Source of the DNA: an uncultured Eubacterium sp.
GTDB lineage: Bacteria; Bacillota; Clostridia; Oscillospirales; Acutalibacteraceae
Assembly (NCBI GenBank): GCA_944380545.1
Contig: CALWHV010000006.1
Coordinates: forward strand, 1-64,000
Length of the DNA stretch: 64,000 bases
Direction of reading: 5' to 3'
Shown here: positions 25,613-34,038 of the stretch, piece by piece
How positions within the stretch are numbered: the first letter of the stretch is position 1
How the letters are laid out: each line of letters starts with the position of its first letter
Notes under the pieces: generated by a model
What the model was told of the DNA's origin: nothing
What the model saw: the letters and a program-made list of their open reading frames with translations, nothing else
The model's database searches: none
Translations under genes and position numbers: made by a program

Positions 25613-25676
25613 AAAATATCACATAATATAATAAGATAAAAGGCAAATAATCACAAAAAGCATATAAAATATCACA
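25613..25676. promoter_or_regulatory. Three repeated TGTGATATTT-type boxes, candidate AraC operator
   Basis: AAAATATCACA (25613-25623), AAATAATCACA (25645-25655) and AAAATATCACA (25666-25676) all lie in the same orientation between the AraC gene and the metallophosphoesterase/GPH operon. Box ends are 32 and 21 bases apart, close to three and two helical turns. The flanking ATAT extends the match between first and third box to about 15 bases. Confidence 0.55.
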
Positions 25677-25687
25677 GCGGTTAAAAG

Positions 25688-26497
25688 CTATGTTTTGGCG
25701 TTTGCTCTGAAATTGCGCGGCGAATAGCCGGTCATCTTTTTAAAGCAGATTGAGAAATACTGCGAATTGCTGTAAGCCAGCGCAGAGGCTATCTCGTTTA
25801 TGCTGAGGTTGGTGTTAAGCAGATAATCCTTTGCAAGCGCTGTTTTCGCCTCAAGATAATAGCGGTACGGCGTTTTTTTAAACTTTGAGGAAAAGATATT
25901 TATAATATGATTTTTTGAATAATTCATATAGCCGCAAAGCGCGTCAAGATTAAACTCCTCATAAAGATGATCGTCTATGCTGCGCTTTATCCTGTCCGCC
26001 AAATCGAGCTGCTCTATGCGCTTTCTTTCGTGCAGCGCGTTGAAGATACGGAAAAGCTCCACCGCAATGAGCTGCTCGGCGTCAAGCAGGCTTTCCGTGT
26101 TGAAGGCGATGTCAAATATGCGGCTGAAATTCTTTTCAAGAAAGCAGTCTTTAAAAAGATATGTATCTTTGGGCAGATAATATTCAACAAGAGCGTCCGC
26201 CATATCGCCGTAAAACGAAACGAAATATTTGTGCCAGCCGTTTTCCTTTTGAGAATAATAATGATGGCGGCTGCCGATGGGCAGGAAAAACACATCGCCC
26301 TTTTCAGGATGAAGCTCCTGGCCGTTTATCCTGAGCGTGCCGCAGCCGTCCGCGATATATTCAAGCGACATAAGATCGCTGCAATCGCGCATAATATCAA
26401 ATTTTTCGTCGCAAATCGTTTCACCCACGAAATTTATTGAGAGCGGCTTTTGAGCCGCGCCGGAGTGGAGCGACATCTTTTTCATATTTTCAAACAT
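25688..26497 (-). CDS. AraC-family transcriptional regulator
   Basis: A 269-residue regulator with an N-terminal cupin-like ligand domain (about 20-150, with GDVFFLPIGSRHHYY) and a C-terminal double HTH domain (about 168-266). The first HTH includes FNLDALCGYMNYSKNHIINIFSSKFKKTPYRYY, and the second ends in ALAYSNSQYFSICFKKMTGYSPRNFR. Such proteins usually respond to a sugar. It lies directly upstream of the metallophosphoesterase/GPH operon in the same direction, with repeat boxes in the gap, so local activation is likely. Its promoter overlaps the nifJ terminator. Confidence 0.92.
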   Translation of the reverse strand: MFENMKKMSLHSGAAQKPLSINFVGETICDEKFDIMRDCSDLMSLEYIADGCGTLRINGQELHPEKGDVFFLPIGSRHHYYSQKENGWHKYFVSFYGDMADALVEYYLPKDTYLFKDCFLEKNFSRIFDIAFNTESLLDAEQLIAVELFRIFNALHERKRIEQLDLADRIKRSIDDHLYEEFNLDALCGYMNYSKNHIINIFSSKFKKTPYRYYLEAKTALAKDYLLNTNLSINEIASALAYSNSQYFSICFKKMTGYSPRNFRANAKT

Positions 26498-26532
26498 AGC
26501 GCACCGCCGAGGTCAATTAAATGTTTTTATAC

Positions 26533-26561
26533 ATTATAACAAAAAAGGGACTTCGTGTGAA
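26533..26561 (-). promoter_or_regulatory. Promoter of the AraC gene, embedded in the nifJ terminator
   Basis: TTCACA (26556-26561), 17 bases, TATAAT (26533-26538) on the minus strand. The -35 box lies in the loop and arm of the hairpin at 26544-26569. Confidence 0.6.
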
Positions 26562-26569
26562 GTCCCTTT
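26541..26569 (-). terminator. Terminator after nifJ
   Basis: An 11-bp stem AAAGGGACTTC / GAAGTCCCTTT (26544-26554 and 26559-26569) with a 4-base loop, followed on the minus strand by a run of T residues. It lies 25 bases after the nifJ stop. Confidence 0.85.
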
Positions 26570-26593
26570 AGCAGTTATTATGAGTTGCTGCGC

Positions 26594-29500
26594 TTAGTCC
26601 TCTTTTTTGGGGGCGTAGTACTCTACCGTGCGGAGCAGGTCGTTATACTTGGCAACGGCGTTTTCCGCAGCGATGTTGAAGAGCTTATCAGCCTTATCGG
26701 GGAAGCTTCTTCTGAGCGAGGAGTAGCGGGTCTCACCGTTGATGAACTCGATATAATCGGCAGTGGGCGCCTTGGAATCGAGCGAGAACGGATTTTTGCC
26801 CTCCTCGGCAAGAGCGGGATTGAACCTAAAGAGGTTCCAATATCCGGCTGCAACTGCCTTCTTCTGCTCCGCCTGGTTGAACGGCATCTTGATGCCGTGG
26901 TTGATACAGGGAGCGTAGCAGATGATGAGCGACGGGCCGTGATAAGCCTCCGCCTCCTTGAACGCCTTGAGGCACTGATTGTAATCCGCGCCCATAGCTA
27001 CCTGAGCCACATAGATGTAGCCGTAGGACATAGCGATCTTTGCAAGATCCTTTTTCTTGGTGATCTTGCCGGACGCAGCGAACTGAGCGACGGCGCCGGT
27101 GGGAGTTGCCTTTGAGGCCTGGCCGCCGGTGTTGGAATAAACCTCGGTGTCAAACACGAGAACATTTACATCCTGGTTCTGAGCAAGCACATGGTCCAGA
27201 CCGCCGAAGCCGATATCGTAAGCCCAGCCGTCTCCGCCGAAGATCCACTGGCTCTTCTTGGCGGCGTAGCTCTTATCCTTGAGGAAGTCCTCTGCTGCTG
27301 CCTTCTGCTCGCCCTCAAACGAAGCGGTTTCAAGCGCAGCGATGAGCTCCTTGGCGGGAGCGTCGTTATCACGGGTGGACTCAAAGGTGTCAAGATAAGC
27401 CTGAACCTTATCGCCTACCTCGGTATCCTTAAGAGCAAGCGCGTCTGCGGCAAGCCTTGCGCGGATCTGATTCTGAGCAAGGAGCATACCGAGACCGAAT
27501 TCCGCGTTATCCTCAAACAGAGAGTTTGACCAAGCGGGGCCGTTGCCCTTCTTATCTACAGTGTACGGCGTGGAGGGTGCGGAGCCGCCCCAGATTGAAG
27601 AACAGCCGGTGGCGTTTGCGATATACATCTTATCGCCGTAGAGCTGAGTTGCAAGCTTTGCATAAGGCGTTTCGCCGCAGCCGGCGCAGGCGCCGGAGAA
27701 CTCAAGATAGGGCTTGAGATACTGGGTTGAAACGATGGTCTTATCCGAGGCTACCTCGGGCTTGGGATCAATGTCGCAAAGCGCATCGAATACGCACTGA
27801 TTATCCATCTGAGAAGCAATGGGCTTCATAGTGAGCGACTTTGTGGGACATACATTTGCGCAGGAGGCGCAGCCGGTGCAGTCAAGCGTTGAAACGATGA
27901 GCGCATACTTGAGGCCGCTGTCCTTGGGAACCTTGAGCTCGGCATACTTGGTGTTTGCCGGAGCGGCGGCAAGCTCGTCAGCCGTGAGCGCAACAGGGCG
28001 TATTACGGCGTGCGGGCAAACCATAGCGCATCTGTTGCACTGCGCGCAGGAGGTGGGATCCCATTCGGGAACATCTACGGCTATGCCGCGCTTTTCAAAT
28101 GCGGCGGAGCCCTGCGGGAACACGCCGTCCGCCATATCAACGAAGGTGGAAACGGGGATCTTATCACCCTTTTGATGATCTACGGGGCTGAGGATCTCCT
28201 TGACGAACTTCTTCATTTCGGGGCGGTCGGTCTTGACCTCAAGCTCCTTCTCGTCGTCAGCGGCGGTCTTCCAGCTTTCGGGAACATCGACCTTGATGAG
28301 CTCCTTAGAGCCGCGGTCTATGCCCTGGTGGTTGGCGGCAACAACGGCGTCGCCCTTCTTGGAGAACTTGGCGGTTGCCTTTGCCTTCATAAGCTCTATC
28401 GCCTTTTCTACCGGAAGAATACCGGAGATGGTGAAGAACGCGGACTGAAGAATGGTGGAGGCTCTGCCGGCAAGGCCTACCTCCTCTGCGATCTTAATGC
28501 CGTTGATGATGTAGAAATTGATATCGTTGTTTGCGATATATCTCTTCATAGCGGCAGGAAGATGCTCGTCCAGCTCCTCGGGAGTCCAGATGCAGTTGAG
28601 CAGGAAGGTGCCGCCCGGCACAAGATCCTGCACCATATCATACTTGGTTACATACGAGGGGCAGTGGCAGGCAACGAAATTTGCCTTGTTGATAAGATAA
28701 GTGGAGGTTATCGGGTTATCGCCGAAGCGAAGGTGAGAAACGGTGATGCCGCCGGACTTTTTGGAATCGTAGAAGAAATAGCCCTGAGCGTATTTATCCG
28801 TATTATCGCCGATGATCTTGATGGAGTCCTTATTTGCGCCGACGGTGCCGTCCGAGCCGAGACCCCAGAACTTACAGCTTGTGGTGCCGGCGGGAGTGGT
28901 GTCTACATTCTCGCCGAGAGCAAGAGAAAGATTGGTGACATCATCGTTGATGCCGACTGTGAATACCTCTTTGCCGTTTTCAGCCTCCATATTATCGTAG
29001 ATAGCGATGATATGGGCGGGAACGGTGTCCTTAGAGCCGAGTCCGTAGCGTCCGTGATAAACGGGAGTGCTCTCAAACGCAGAGCCCTTGAACGCCGCGA
29101 TAACATCGAGATAGAGCGGTTCGCCGATGGAGCCGGGCTCTTTGGTTCTGTCTATAACAGAGATTTTCTTTACCGTTGCGGGGATTACATCAAGCAGGTA
29201 TTTTGCGGAGAAGGGTCTGTAAAGATGAACCTTTACAAGGCCGGTCTTGCGACCCCGGGCATTGAGGTAGTCTACGGTTTCGGCGATCGTGTCGCAAACC
29301 GAGCCCATAGCGATGATTATCTCGTCAGCATCGGGAGCGCCGTAGTAATTGAACGGCTTGTAATCCGTGCCTATCTTCTCGTTGACCTTGTTCATATACA
29401 TAACGGTGGTTTCAACAGCGTCGTTATAATACTTGTTGCAGGCCTCTCTGTGCTGGAAGAAGATATCGGAGTTTTCTGCCGAGCCGCGAAGCGTGGGATG

Positions 29501-30136
29501 CTCGGGATTAAGGGCGTGCGCTCTGAAGCGCTCCACATCCTCCATATCAACCATATCCTTGAGATCATCATAATCCCAGACCTCTATCTTCTGGATCTCG
29601 TGAGAGGTGCGAAAGCCGTCAAAGAAATGGAGGAACGGAACGGATGACTTAAGGGTGGAGAGATGCGCAACCGCGCCGAGGTCCATAACCTCCTGCGGGT
29701 TATTAGAGCAAAGCATTGCATAACCTGTCTGGCGGCAGGCGTAAACATCGGAATGGTCGCCGAAGATGTTGAGCGCGTGTGAAGATACGCAGCGCGCCGA
29801 AACATGGATAACGGAGGAGAGAAGCTCGCCCGCGATCTTATACATATTCGGGATCATAAGGAGAAGGCCCTGAGACGCCGTGTATGTAGTGGTGAGCGCG
29901 CCTGCCGAAAGAGAGCCGTGAACAGCGCCGGCGGCGCCGCCCTCTGATTCCATCTCCTGCACTCTTACATTCTGACCGAAGATGTTTTTGGCGTTCTGAG
30001 AAGAAAGAACATCCGTTACCTCCGCCATAACCGACGAAGGGGTGATGGGGTAAATAGCGGCTACTTCCGTGAAAGCGTAGGAAACATGAGCAGCGGCGTT
30101 ATTACCGTCCATCGTTTTCTTTTTTCTTTTTAACAT
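26594..30136 (-). CDS. nifJ: Pyruvate:ferredoxin (flavodoxin) oxidoreductase
   Basis: Central enzyme of clostridial fermentation: pyruvate + CoA to acetyl-CoA + CO2 + reduced ferredoxin. The 1180-residue single-chain form has domain I with AAIYPITPSSVMAE (about residue 26), domain II, the gamma-like domain, and a two-cluster ferredoxin domain with CAQCNRCAMVCPHAVIRP and CTGCASCANVCPTKSL (about 685-765). The TPP-binding domain follows, with GACAGCGETPYAKL and FGGDGWAYDIGFGGLDHVLAQ, and the C-terminal PSLIICYAPCINHG. CAGGAGG precedes the ATG at 30136. Monocistronic by its promoter and terminator, with an unusually structured leader of about 140 bases. Confidence 0.97.
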   Translation of the reverse strand: MLKRKKKTMDGNNAAAHVSYAFTEVAAIYPITPSSVMAEVTDVLSSQNAKNIFGQNVRVQEMESEGGAAGAVHGSLSAGALTTTYTASQGLLLMIPNMYKIAGELLSSVIHVSARCVSSHALNIFGDHSDVYACRQTGYAMLCSNNPQEVMDLGAVAHLSTLKSSVPFLHFFDGFRTSHEIQKIEVWDYDDLKDMVDMEDVERFRAHALNPEHPTLRGSAENSDIFFQHREACNKYYNDAVETTVMYMNKVNEKIGTDYKPFNYYGAPDADEIIIAMGSVCDTIAETVDYLNARGRKTGLVKVHLYRPFSAKYLLDVIPATVKKISVIDRTKEPGSIGEPLYLDVIAAFKGSAFESTPVYHGRYGLGSKDTVPAHIIAIYDNMEAENGKEVFTVGINDDVTNLSLALGENVDTTPAGTTSCKFWGLGSDGTVGANKDSIKIIGDNTDKYAQGYFFYDSKKSGGITVSHLRFGDNPITSTYLINKANFVACHCPSYVTKYDMVQDLVPGGTFLLNCIWTPEELDEHLPAAMKRYIANNDINFYIINGIKIAEEVGLAGRASTILQSAFFTISGILPVEKAIELMKAKATAKFSKKGDAVVAANHQGIDRGSKELIKVDVPESWKTAADDEKELEVKTDRPEMKKFVKEILSPVDHQKGDKIPVSTFVDMADGVFPQGSAAFEKRGIAVDVPEWDPTSCAQCNRCAMVCPHAVIRPVALTADELAAAPANTKYAELKVPKDSGLKYALIVSTLDCTGCASCANVCPTKSLTMKPIASQMDNQCVFDALCDIDPKPEVASDKTIVSTQYLKPYLEFSGACAGCGETPYAKLATQLYGDKMYIANATGCSSIWGGSAPSTPYTVDKKGNGPAWSNSLFEDNAEFGLGMLLAQNQIRARLAADALALKDTEVGDKVQAYLDTFESTRDNDAPAKELIAALETASFEGEQKAAAEDFLKDKSYAAKKSQWIFGGDGWAYDIGFGGLDHVLAQNQDVNVLVFDTEVYSNTGGQASKATPTGAVAQFAASGKITKKKDLAKIAMSYGYIYVAQVAMGADYNQCLKAFKEAEAYHGPSLIICYAPCINHGIKMPFNQAEQKKAVAAGYWNLFRFNPALAEEGKNPFSLDSKAPTADYIEFINGETRYSSLRRSFPDKADKLFNIAAENAVAKYNDLLRTVEYYAPKKED

Positions 30137-30148
30137 CGCTGAAAATTA

Positions 30149-30277
30149 CCTCCTGGAACTTAATAGTTCTTAATTTGCATTTCAGACGGGGAAGGCTGAG
30201 CCGCGGCCGAAACGAATCGCGCCGGCCTGCGTCGGTCTTCCCGTGCAAAAGGGCGCAATGCGCCCTTTTTTCAGTCC
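30149..30277 (-). promoter_or_regulatory. Structured 5' leader of nifJ (possible RNA element)
   Basis: Downstream of the nifJ promoter the leader holds, in order: a perfect hairpin AAAGGGCGC-AAT-GCGCCCTTT (30248-30268); a large imperfect fold closed by an ACGGGGAAG / CTTCCCGTG pairing (about 30184-30244) with an inner GGCCG/CGGCC stem; and a small GAACT/AGTTC hairpin just before the ribosome site. On the plus strand the first hairpin is followed by TTTTTT, so it could equally terminate an antisense small RNA. No known riboswitch consensus was recognised. Confidence 0.5.
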
Positions 30278-30283
30278 GCACCT

Positions 30284-30312
30284 ATTTTAACACAAGAGTA
30301 TTGATAATTCAA
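30284..30312 (-). promoter_or_regulatory. Promoter of nifJ
   Basis: TTGAAT (30307-30312), 17 bases, TAAAAT (30284-30289) on the minus strand, about 150 bases upstream of the start codon. Confidence 0.7.
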
Positions 30313-30375
30313 TAACAAATTTTTATATTAAAATAGACATTATAGGCTTTTAAGTTGTGTAATTCGCATAAAAAG

Positions 30376-30401
30376 AACGCCTCCGTGCAAAGAGAGGCGT
30401 T
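30376..30401 (-). terminator. Terminator of the galM-nadE operon
   Basis: Stem AACGCCTC / GAGGCGTT with a 10-base loop, followed on the minus strand by CTTTTTATG. It is 16 bases after the last gene of the operon. Confidence 0.75.
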
Positions 30402-30416
30402 TGAAAGGCTGAGCGA

Positions 30417-31124
30417 TTAAAGGTCGGGCGCAAAATTTTCCTCCGACCTGTTGAGCGGCAGCGAAAAGCTTACGGTATCGCCCTTTTCCGTGCTTATCTG
30501 AGAGGCTGAGACGCCGTAGCTTTGAAGCGAAGCCTCAACGCGCACAACGCCCGTGTATTCCTCGGCGGTAATAAAGCTGAAGGTCTGGCCGTTTATCTTG
30601 CAGGCGACGCCCTTGCCGTCCACCGTCTGCTCCTCGCCGTTTACCTTTATGAAGAGCAGGTCGTCCGCCGAGCCGTCGTTCGGAAGCTCGATATTTATGC
30701 TGATACGCCTTGCTGCGGGCTGGGTCTCCTCCTCCGGCTGCTGAGCCGAGCCGCCGCCCTGCGAGCCGTTTGAGCCGCCAGTGCCGCCGGACGAATCGTT
30801 AGCCGATCCGCCGCCCTGAGAAGCGTTTGAGCCGCCTGCCGAGCCCTGCGCCGAATCATTTGCCGAGCCGGCGGAGCCCTGCTGCGGGGCGTTCGGAGAA
30901 TCGCTGCCGGCTTCTATGAAAACGCCGAATTCAACGCCGGGCGCCTCGGGAGCGGCATCCTGTGTTTCAACAGGCGTGTCAACATATCCGTTATCGTCGC
31001 CCGTAAGCAGCAAAAACGCCGCGACCGCCGCCGCGATAACAACGATTGCGGCAACGGCTATGATTATTATTTTTTTCTTTTTTGAGCCGTTATTCTGCTC
31101 GTTTTTCTTGATCTCGTCTGACAT
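30417..31124 (-). CDS. Membrane-anchored protein with Gly/Ser-rich repeat linker
   Basis: No family recognised. The 235-residue protein has a charged cytoplasmic N-terminus (K-rich, residues 1-18), one transmembrane helix (about 19-42), an extracellular low-complexity region (about 75-130) and a C-terminal beta-type domain of about 95 residues (ISINIELPNDGSADDLLFIKV onward). The low-complexity part contains two near-copies of a roughly 20-residue unit, SANDS..G..GGSN.SQGGG. This is the layout of a surface domain on a flexible stalk. It follows nadE by 16 bases and is the last gene of its operon. Confidence 0.75.
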   Translation of the reverse strand: MSDEIKKNEQNNGSKKKKIIIIAVAAIVVIAAAVAAFLLLTGDDNGYVDTPVETQDAAPEAPGVEFGVFIEAGSDSPNAPQQGSAGSANDSAQGSAGGSNASQGGGSANDSSGGTGGSNGSQGGGSAQQPEEETQPAARRISINIELPNDGSADDLLFIKVNGEEQTVDGKGVACKINGQTFSFITAEEYTGVVRVEASLQSYGVSASQISTEKGDTVSFSLPLNRSEENFAPDL

Positions 31125-31140
31125 AAAAGCACCTCGCTTA

Positions 31141-33036
31141 TTACTTTAAGAACGCGTTGAACGACGCGTCGCTCGGCATACGCCAATCGCCCCGCGGGGA
31201 GAGAGAGACGGAGCCTACCTTGGGCGAATCGGGAACGCAGCTGCGCTTGAACTGGCTTATAAAGAAGCGTTTGAAAAAGACATCCGCCCATTTTTTTACC
31301 GTTTCGGGCCGATAGGCGTCTTTAAACGCCTTTTGGGCAAGGAAAACAAGCTTTTCCTTTGAAAATCCGAAGCGGATGAAATTATAAAGAAAAAAGTCGT
31401 GAAGCTCGTAGGGACCGATATTCTCCTCCGTTTTCTGGGCGATATCGCCGTTTTTATCCGGCGGCAGAAGCTCCGGCGAAACGGGGGTGTCAAGAATATC
31501 GTAAAGCACGGCGGCGGTGCTTTCATCGCTTGCGCCCGCCGCATATTCCACAAGATAGCGGACGAGCGTTTTGGGCACGGAGGCGTTTACGCCGTACATA
31601 CTCATATGATCTCCGTTATAGGTGCACCAGCCCATTGCAAGCTCGCTGAGGTCGCCGGTGCCGACGAGCAGCTTTCCGTGCTTGTTTGCAAGGTCGAAAA
31701 GCACCTGCGTGCGCTCCCTTGCCTGTGTGTTTTCATAGGTTACATCGTGATCATTAGGGTCGTGGCCTATGTTTTTCATATGCTCAAGGCACGCCTCTTT
31801 TATATCGACCTCAAGCGCCGTTACGCCGAGGCATTTCATAAGCTTCAGCGAATTATTATAGGTTCTGCCGGTGGTGCCGAAGCCGGGCATTGTTACGCCC
31901 AGAACATCCGCCGCCTCTTTTCCGGCAAGCTTGGCGGCGCGAACGGCAACGAGCAGCGCAAGAGTTGAATCAAGCCCACCGGAAATGCCGACGACGCAGC
32001 CGCCGGAGCCGATGTGCTCCAGCCTTTTTGCAAGCGCGCCCGCCTGGATGGCAAGTATTTCCGTGCAGCGCTCGCGGCGCTTTTCATCATCGGCGGGAAC
32101 GAAGGGATGCGCGTCAACAAATCTGTATTCAAGGCTGTTGCTTTCGTTTTCAACCTGCGCCGGAACGACGGGCAAAGCAGCGCCGTTTTCAAAGCTTGTA
32201 TTTTTGAGGCGAAGCGCGGTGAGCTTTTCGATATCTATATCGGCATAAACGATATCCGTTTTTCTCAAGAACCGCTCGCCCTCTGCAAGGATCGCGCCGT
32301 TTTCCGCTATGAAGCGTGCTCCGCCGAACAGGAGATCCGTTGTGCTCTCAAAGACGGAGGCGCCGGCGTAAACATAAGCGGCTACGCAGCGGGCGGACTG
32401 GTTTGAAACAAGCTCTTTTCTGTAGCCCGCCTTGGACACATATTCATCGCTTGCGGAGAGATTGGCGATAATATTCGCGCCCGCAAGCGCAAGCGAGCCG
32501 CTGGGCGGCTGGGGCACCCAAAGATCCTCGCACAGCTCAATTCCGAGAACGGCTCCGCTTCCGAGATCAAAGAGCATATTGCCCATTTGAACATCCCTGC
32601 CGCAGACGCTGACCGTTACCGCTGATTCAAGCTGAGCGCCGGAGGCGAACCAGCGCTTTTCGTAAAACTCGTTATAATTGGCGATATGGATTTTCGGAAC
32701 AAAGCCCTTGATGCAGCCGTCCTTGATAACGGCGGCGCAGTTATAAAGGCTGTTTTTATATCTTACCGGCACGCCGAGCACGATGCAGATATTTCTGCCG
32801 CGTGTAAAATCCGCGATGTCGCAGAGAGCGCGCTGTGCCGAGGAGAGCAGCGCCGAGGTGAAAAACAGATCGGCGCAGGTGTAGCCGGTGACGGACAGCT
32901 CCGGCGTCACCAGCAGGCGCGCGCCGTTTTCCTCGGCCCGGGCTATCGCCTTTTTTATCTCTTCCTTATTGAAATCCGGGTCGGCGGGCTTAAGCTCAAG
33001 AGACGCCGCCGCCGCTCTGAAAAATCCGTAGTTCAT
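31141..33036 (-). CDS. nadE: Glutamine-dependent NAD+ synthetase
   Basis: Last step of NAD synthesis: amidation of deamido-NAD with ammonia from glutamine. The 631-residue two-domain form has an N-terminal nitrilase-type glutaminase with the glutamate in VTPELSVTGY, the lysine in PKIHIANYNEFYEKRWF and the cysteine in IELCEDLWVP. The C-terminal synthetase has the P-loop SGGLDSTLAL (about residue 350), GTGDLSELAMGWCTYNGDHMSMYGVN and FFISQFKRSCVPDSPKVG. It starts seven bases after the galM-like gene, in one operon. Confidence 0.96.
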   Translation of the reverse strand: MNYGFFRAAAASLELKPADPDFNKEEIKKAIARAEENGARLLVTPELSVTGYTCADLFFTSALLSSAQRALCDIADFTRGRNICIVLGVPVRYKNSLYNCAAVIKDGCIKGFVPKIHIANYNEFYEKRWFASGAQLESAVTVSVCGRDVQMGNMLFDLGSGAVLGIELCEDLWVPQPPSGSLALAGANIIANLSASDEYVSKAGYRKELVSNQSARCVAAYVYAGASVFESTTDLLFGGARFIAENGAILAEGERFLRKTDIVYADIDIEKLTALRLKNTSFENGAALPVVPAQVENESNSLEYRFVDAHPFVPADDEKRRERCTEILAIQAGALAKRLEHIGSGGCVVGISGGLDSTLALLVAVRAAKLAGKEAADVLGVTMPGFGTTGRTYNNSLKLMKCLGVTALEVDIKEACLEHMKNIGHDPNDHDVTYENTQARERTQVLFDLANKHGKLLVGTGDLSELAMGWCTYNGDHMSMYGVNASVPKTLVRYLVEYAAGASDESTAAVLYDILDTPVSPELLPPDKNGDIAQKTEENIGPYELHDFFLYNFIRFGFSKEKLVFLAQKAFKDAYRPETVKKWADVFFKRFFISQFKRSCVPDSPKVGSVSLSPRGDWRMPSDASFNAFLK

Positions 33037-33043
33037 ATCTCAC

Positions 33044-33910
33044 CTAAATCAAAGTTATTTTAAATGCAAAGCTTGCCCTTTCGCCGGGCTCAAGCACGGT
33101 CATACCGCGCTTTTCCTCCATATTTTCACCCTCGTCCGAGCAGGTGGAGATACCCGTCCACGGCTCAAGCGCAACGAAGCTGCCGCCGTTTGAGGACGAC
33201 CAGACAAGCAGATTGTCAAAATCCTGGTAATCTATGCGAACTCCCCTGCCGCCGGCGGAGAGCAGCGCGCTTTTCGGAGCGATATCATCAAACACCATCG
33301 CGTCAAGGTCAAAAAGCGAATGATCGAGCCGGATTTTATCCGCTGCGCTCAAAACATCGTATCTTTTTGAGATATCTATAAGCCCGCTGTGAACATCGGG
33401 GCGCAGGCATTTTGCGTTTACGGGAGATGAAAAGGAGATCCTGTAATCCTCAAAGCTTTTGCCCTTATCAAGCGGGCAGTTGAACGCCGGATGGCCTCCT
33501 ATCACAAACGGGAAGCGTTCTTTTCCGGTGTTTTCCACCGTGTAGCGCGTTGTGACGCTGCTTTTAATCACGGTATATTCGATCTCAAGCGAATAATCAA
33601 ACGGAAAGGACTCTTTTGTCTTTTCCGTTGAATTTTGAATGAACGAAACATAATTCGGACCGCTTCGCAGCACGGAAAACGGATTTATTCTTGCTATCCC
33701 GTGGCGATTCATACTGCACGGCTTGCCGAAAGCAAGGGCTTTTGAGCCGCGCAGCACGCCGGCTATCGGAAAGCAGACGGGAGCCTGACCCGCCCAGTAT
33801 TCGGGGTCTCCCTGCCAAAGGTACTCCGTCCCGTCCTTGACGAGAGAATGGAGCATCGCGCCCTCAAGCAGGCACTGGACCGTTATCTGCGAGCTTTTGA
33901 TCTCTATCAA
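33044..33910 (-). CDS. Aldose 1-epimerase family protein
   Basis: Galactose-mutarotase-like protein of 288 residues, closer to the LacX/YihR-type branch than to classical GalM. Visible are EYLWQGDPEYWAGQAPVCFPIAG, MNRHGIARINPF (substrate-binding histidine region), FVIGGHPAFNCPL (second histidine), and VALEPWTGIS with the likely general-base glutamate. Such proteins interconvert anomers of sugars or act as hexose-6-phosphate mutarotases. It leads the operon with nadE, with a promoter about 45 bases upstream. The substrate is not determined. Confidence 0.88.
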   Translation of the reverse strand: MIEIKSSQITVQCLLEGAMLHSLVKDGTEYLWQGDPEYWAGQAPVCFPIAGVLRGSKALAFGKPCSMNRHGIARINPFSVLRSGPNYVSFIQNSTEKTKESFPFDYSLEIEYTVIKSSVTTRYTVENTGKERFPFVIGGHPAFNCPLDKGKSFEDYRISFSSPVNAKCLRPDVHSGLIDISKRYDVLSAADKIRLDHSLFDLDAMVFDDIAPKSALLSAGGRGVRIDYQDFDNLLVWSSSNGGSFVALEPWTGISTCSDEGENMEEKRGMTVLEPGERASFAFKITLI

Positions 33911-33957
33911 AACGCCACCCCTTTTCGGCGAAAGCTTTTCTTTTGAACTTATTTTTA

Positions 33958-33986
33958 ATTATATATCATTATAAATTTCTTTGCAA
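33958..33986 (-). promoter_or_regulatory. Promoter of the galM-nadE operon
   Basis: TTGCAA (33981-33986), 17 bases, TATAAT (33958-33963) on the minus strand. Its -35 box is two bases from that of the divergent promoter. Confidence 0.75.
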
Positions 33987-33988
33987 TA

Positions 33989-34017
33989 TTGAAAATGTAA
34001 ACAGAATGTTATAAAAT
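33989..34017 (+). promoter_or_regulatory. Promoter of the acidic protein/MmcQ operon
   Basis: TTGAAA (33989-33994), 17 bases, TAAAAT (34012-34017) on the plus strand, with GAGGGGGAG and the start codon right downstream. Confidence 0.75.
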
Positions 34018-34038
34018 GAGCTGAGGGGGAGAATAAAT

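Noticed and set aside
28010..29647. 545-codon plus-strand open frame inside nifJ
   Set aside because: It is the exact antisense of the well-conserved nifJ gene, has no ribosome site or recognisable domain, and its length follows from the codon bias of the minus-strand gene.
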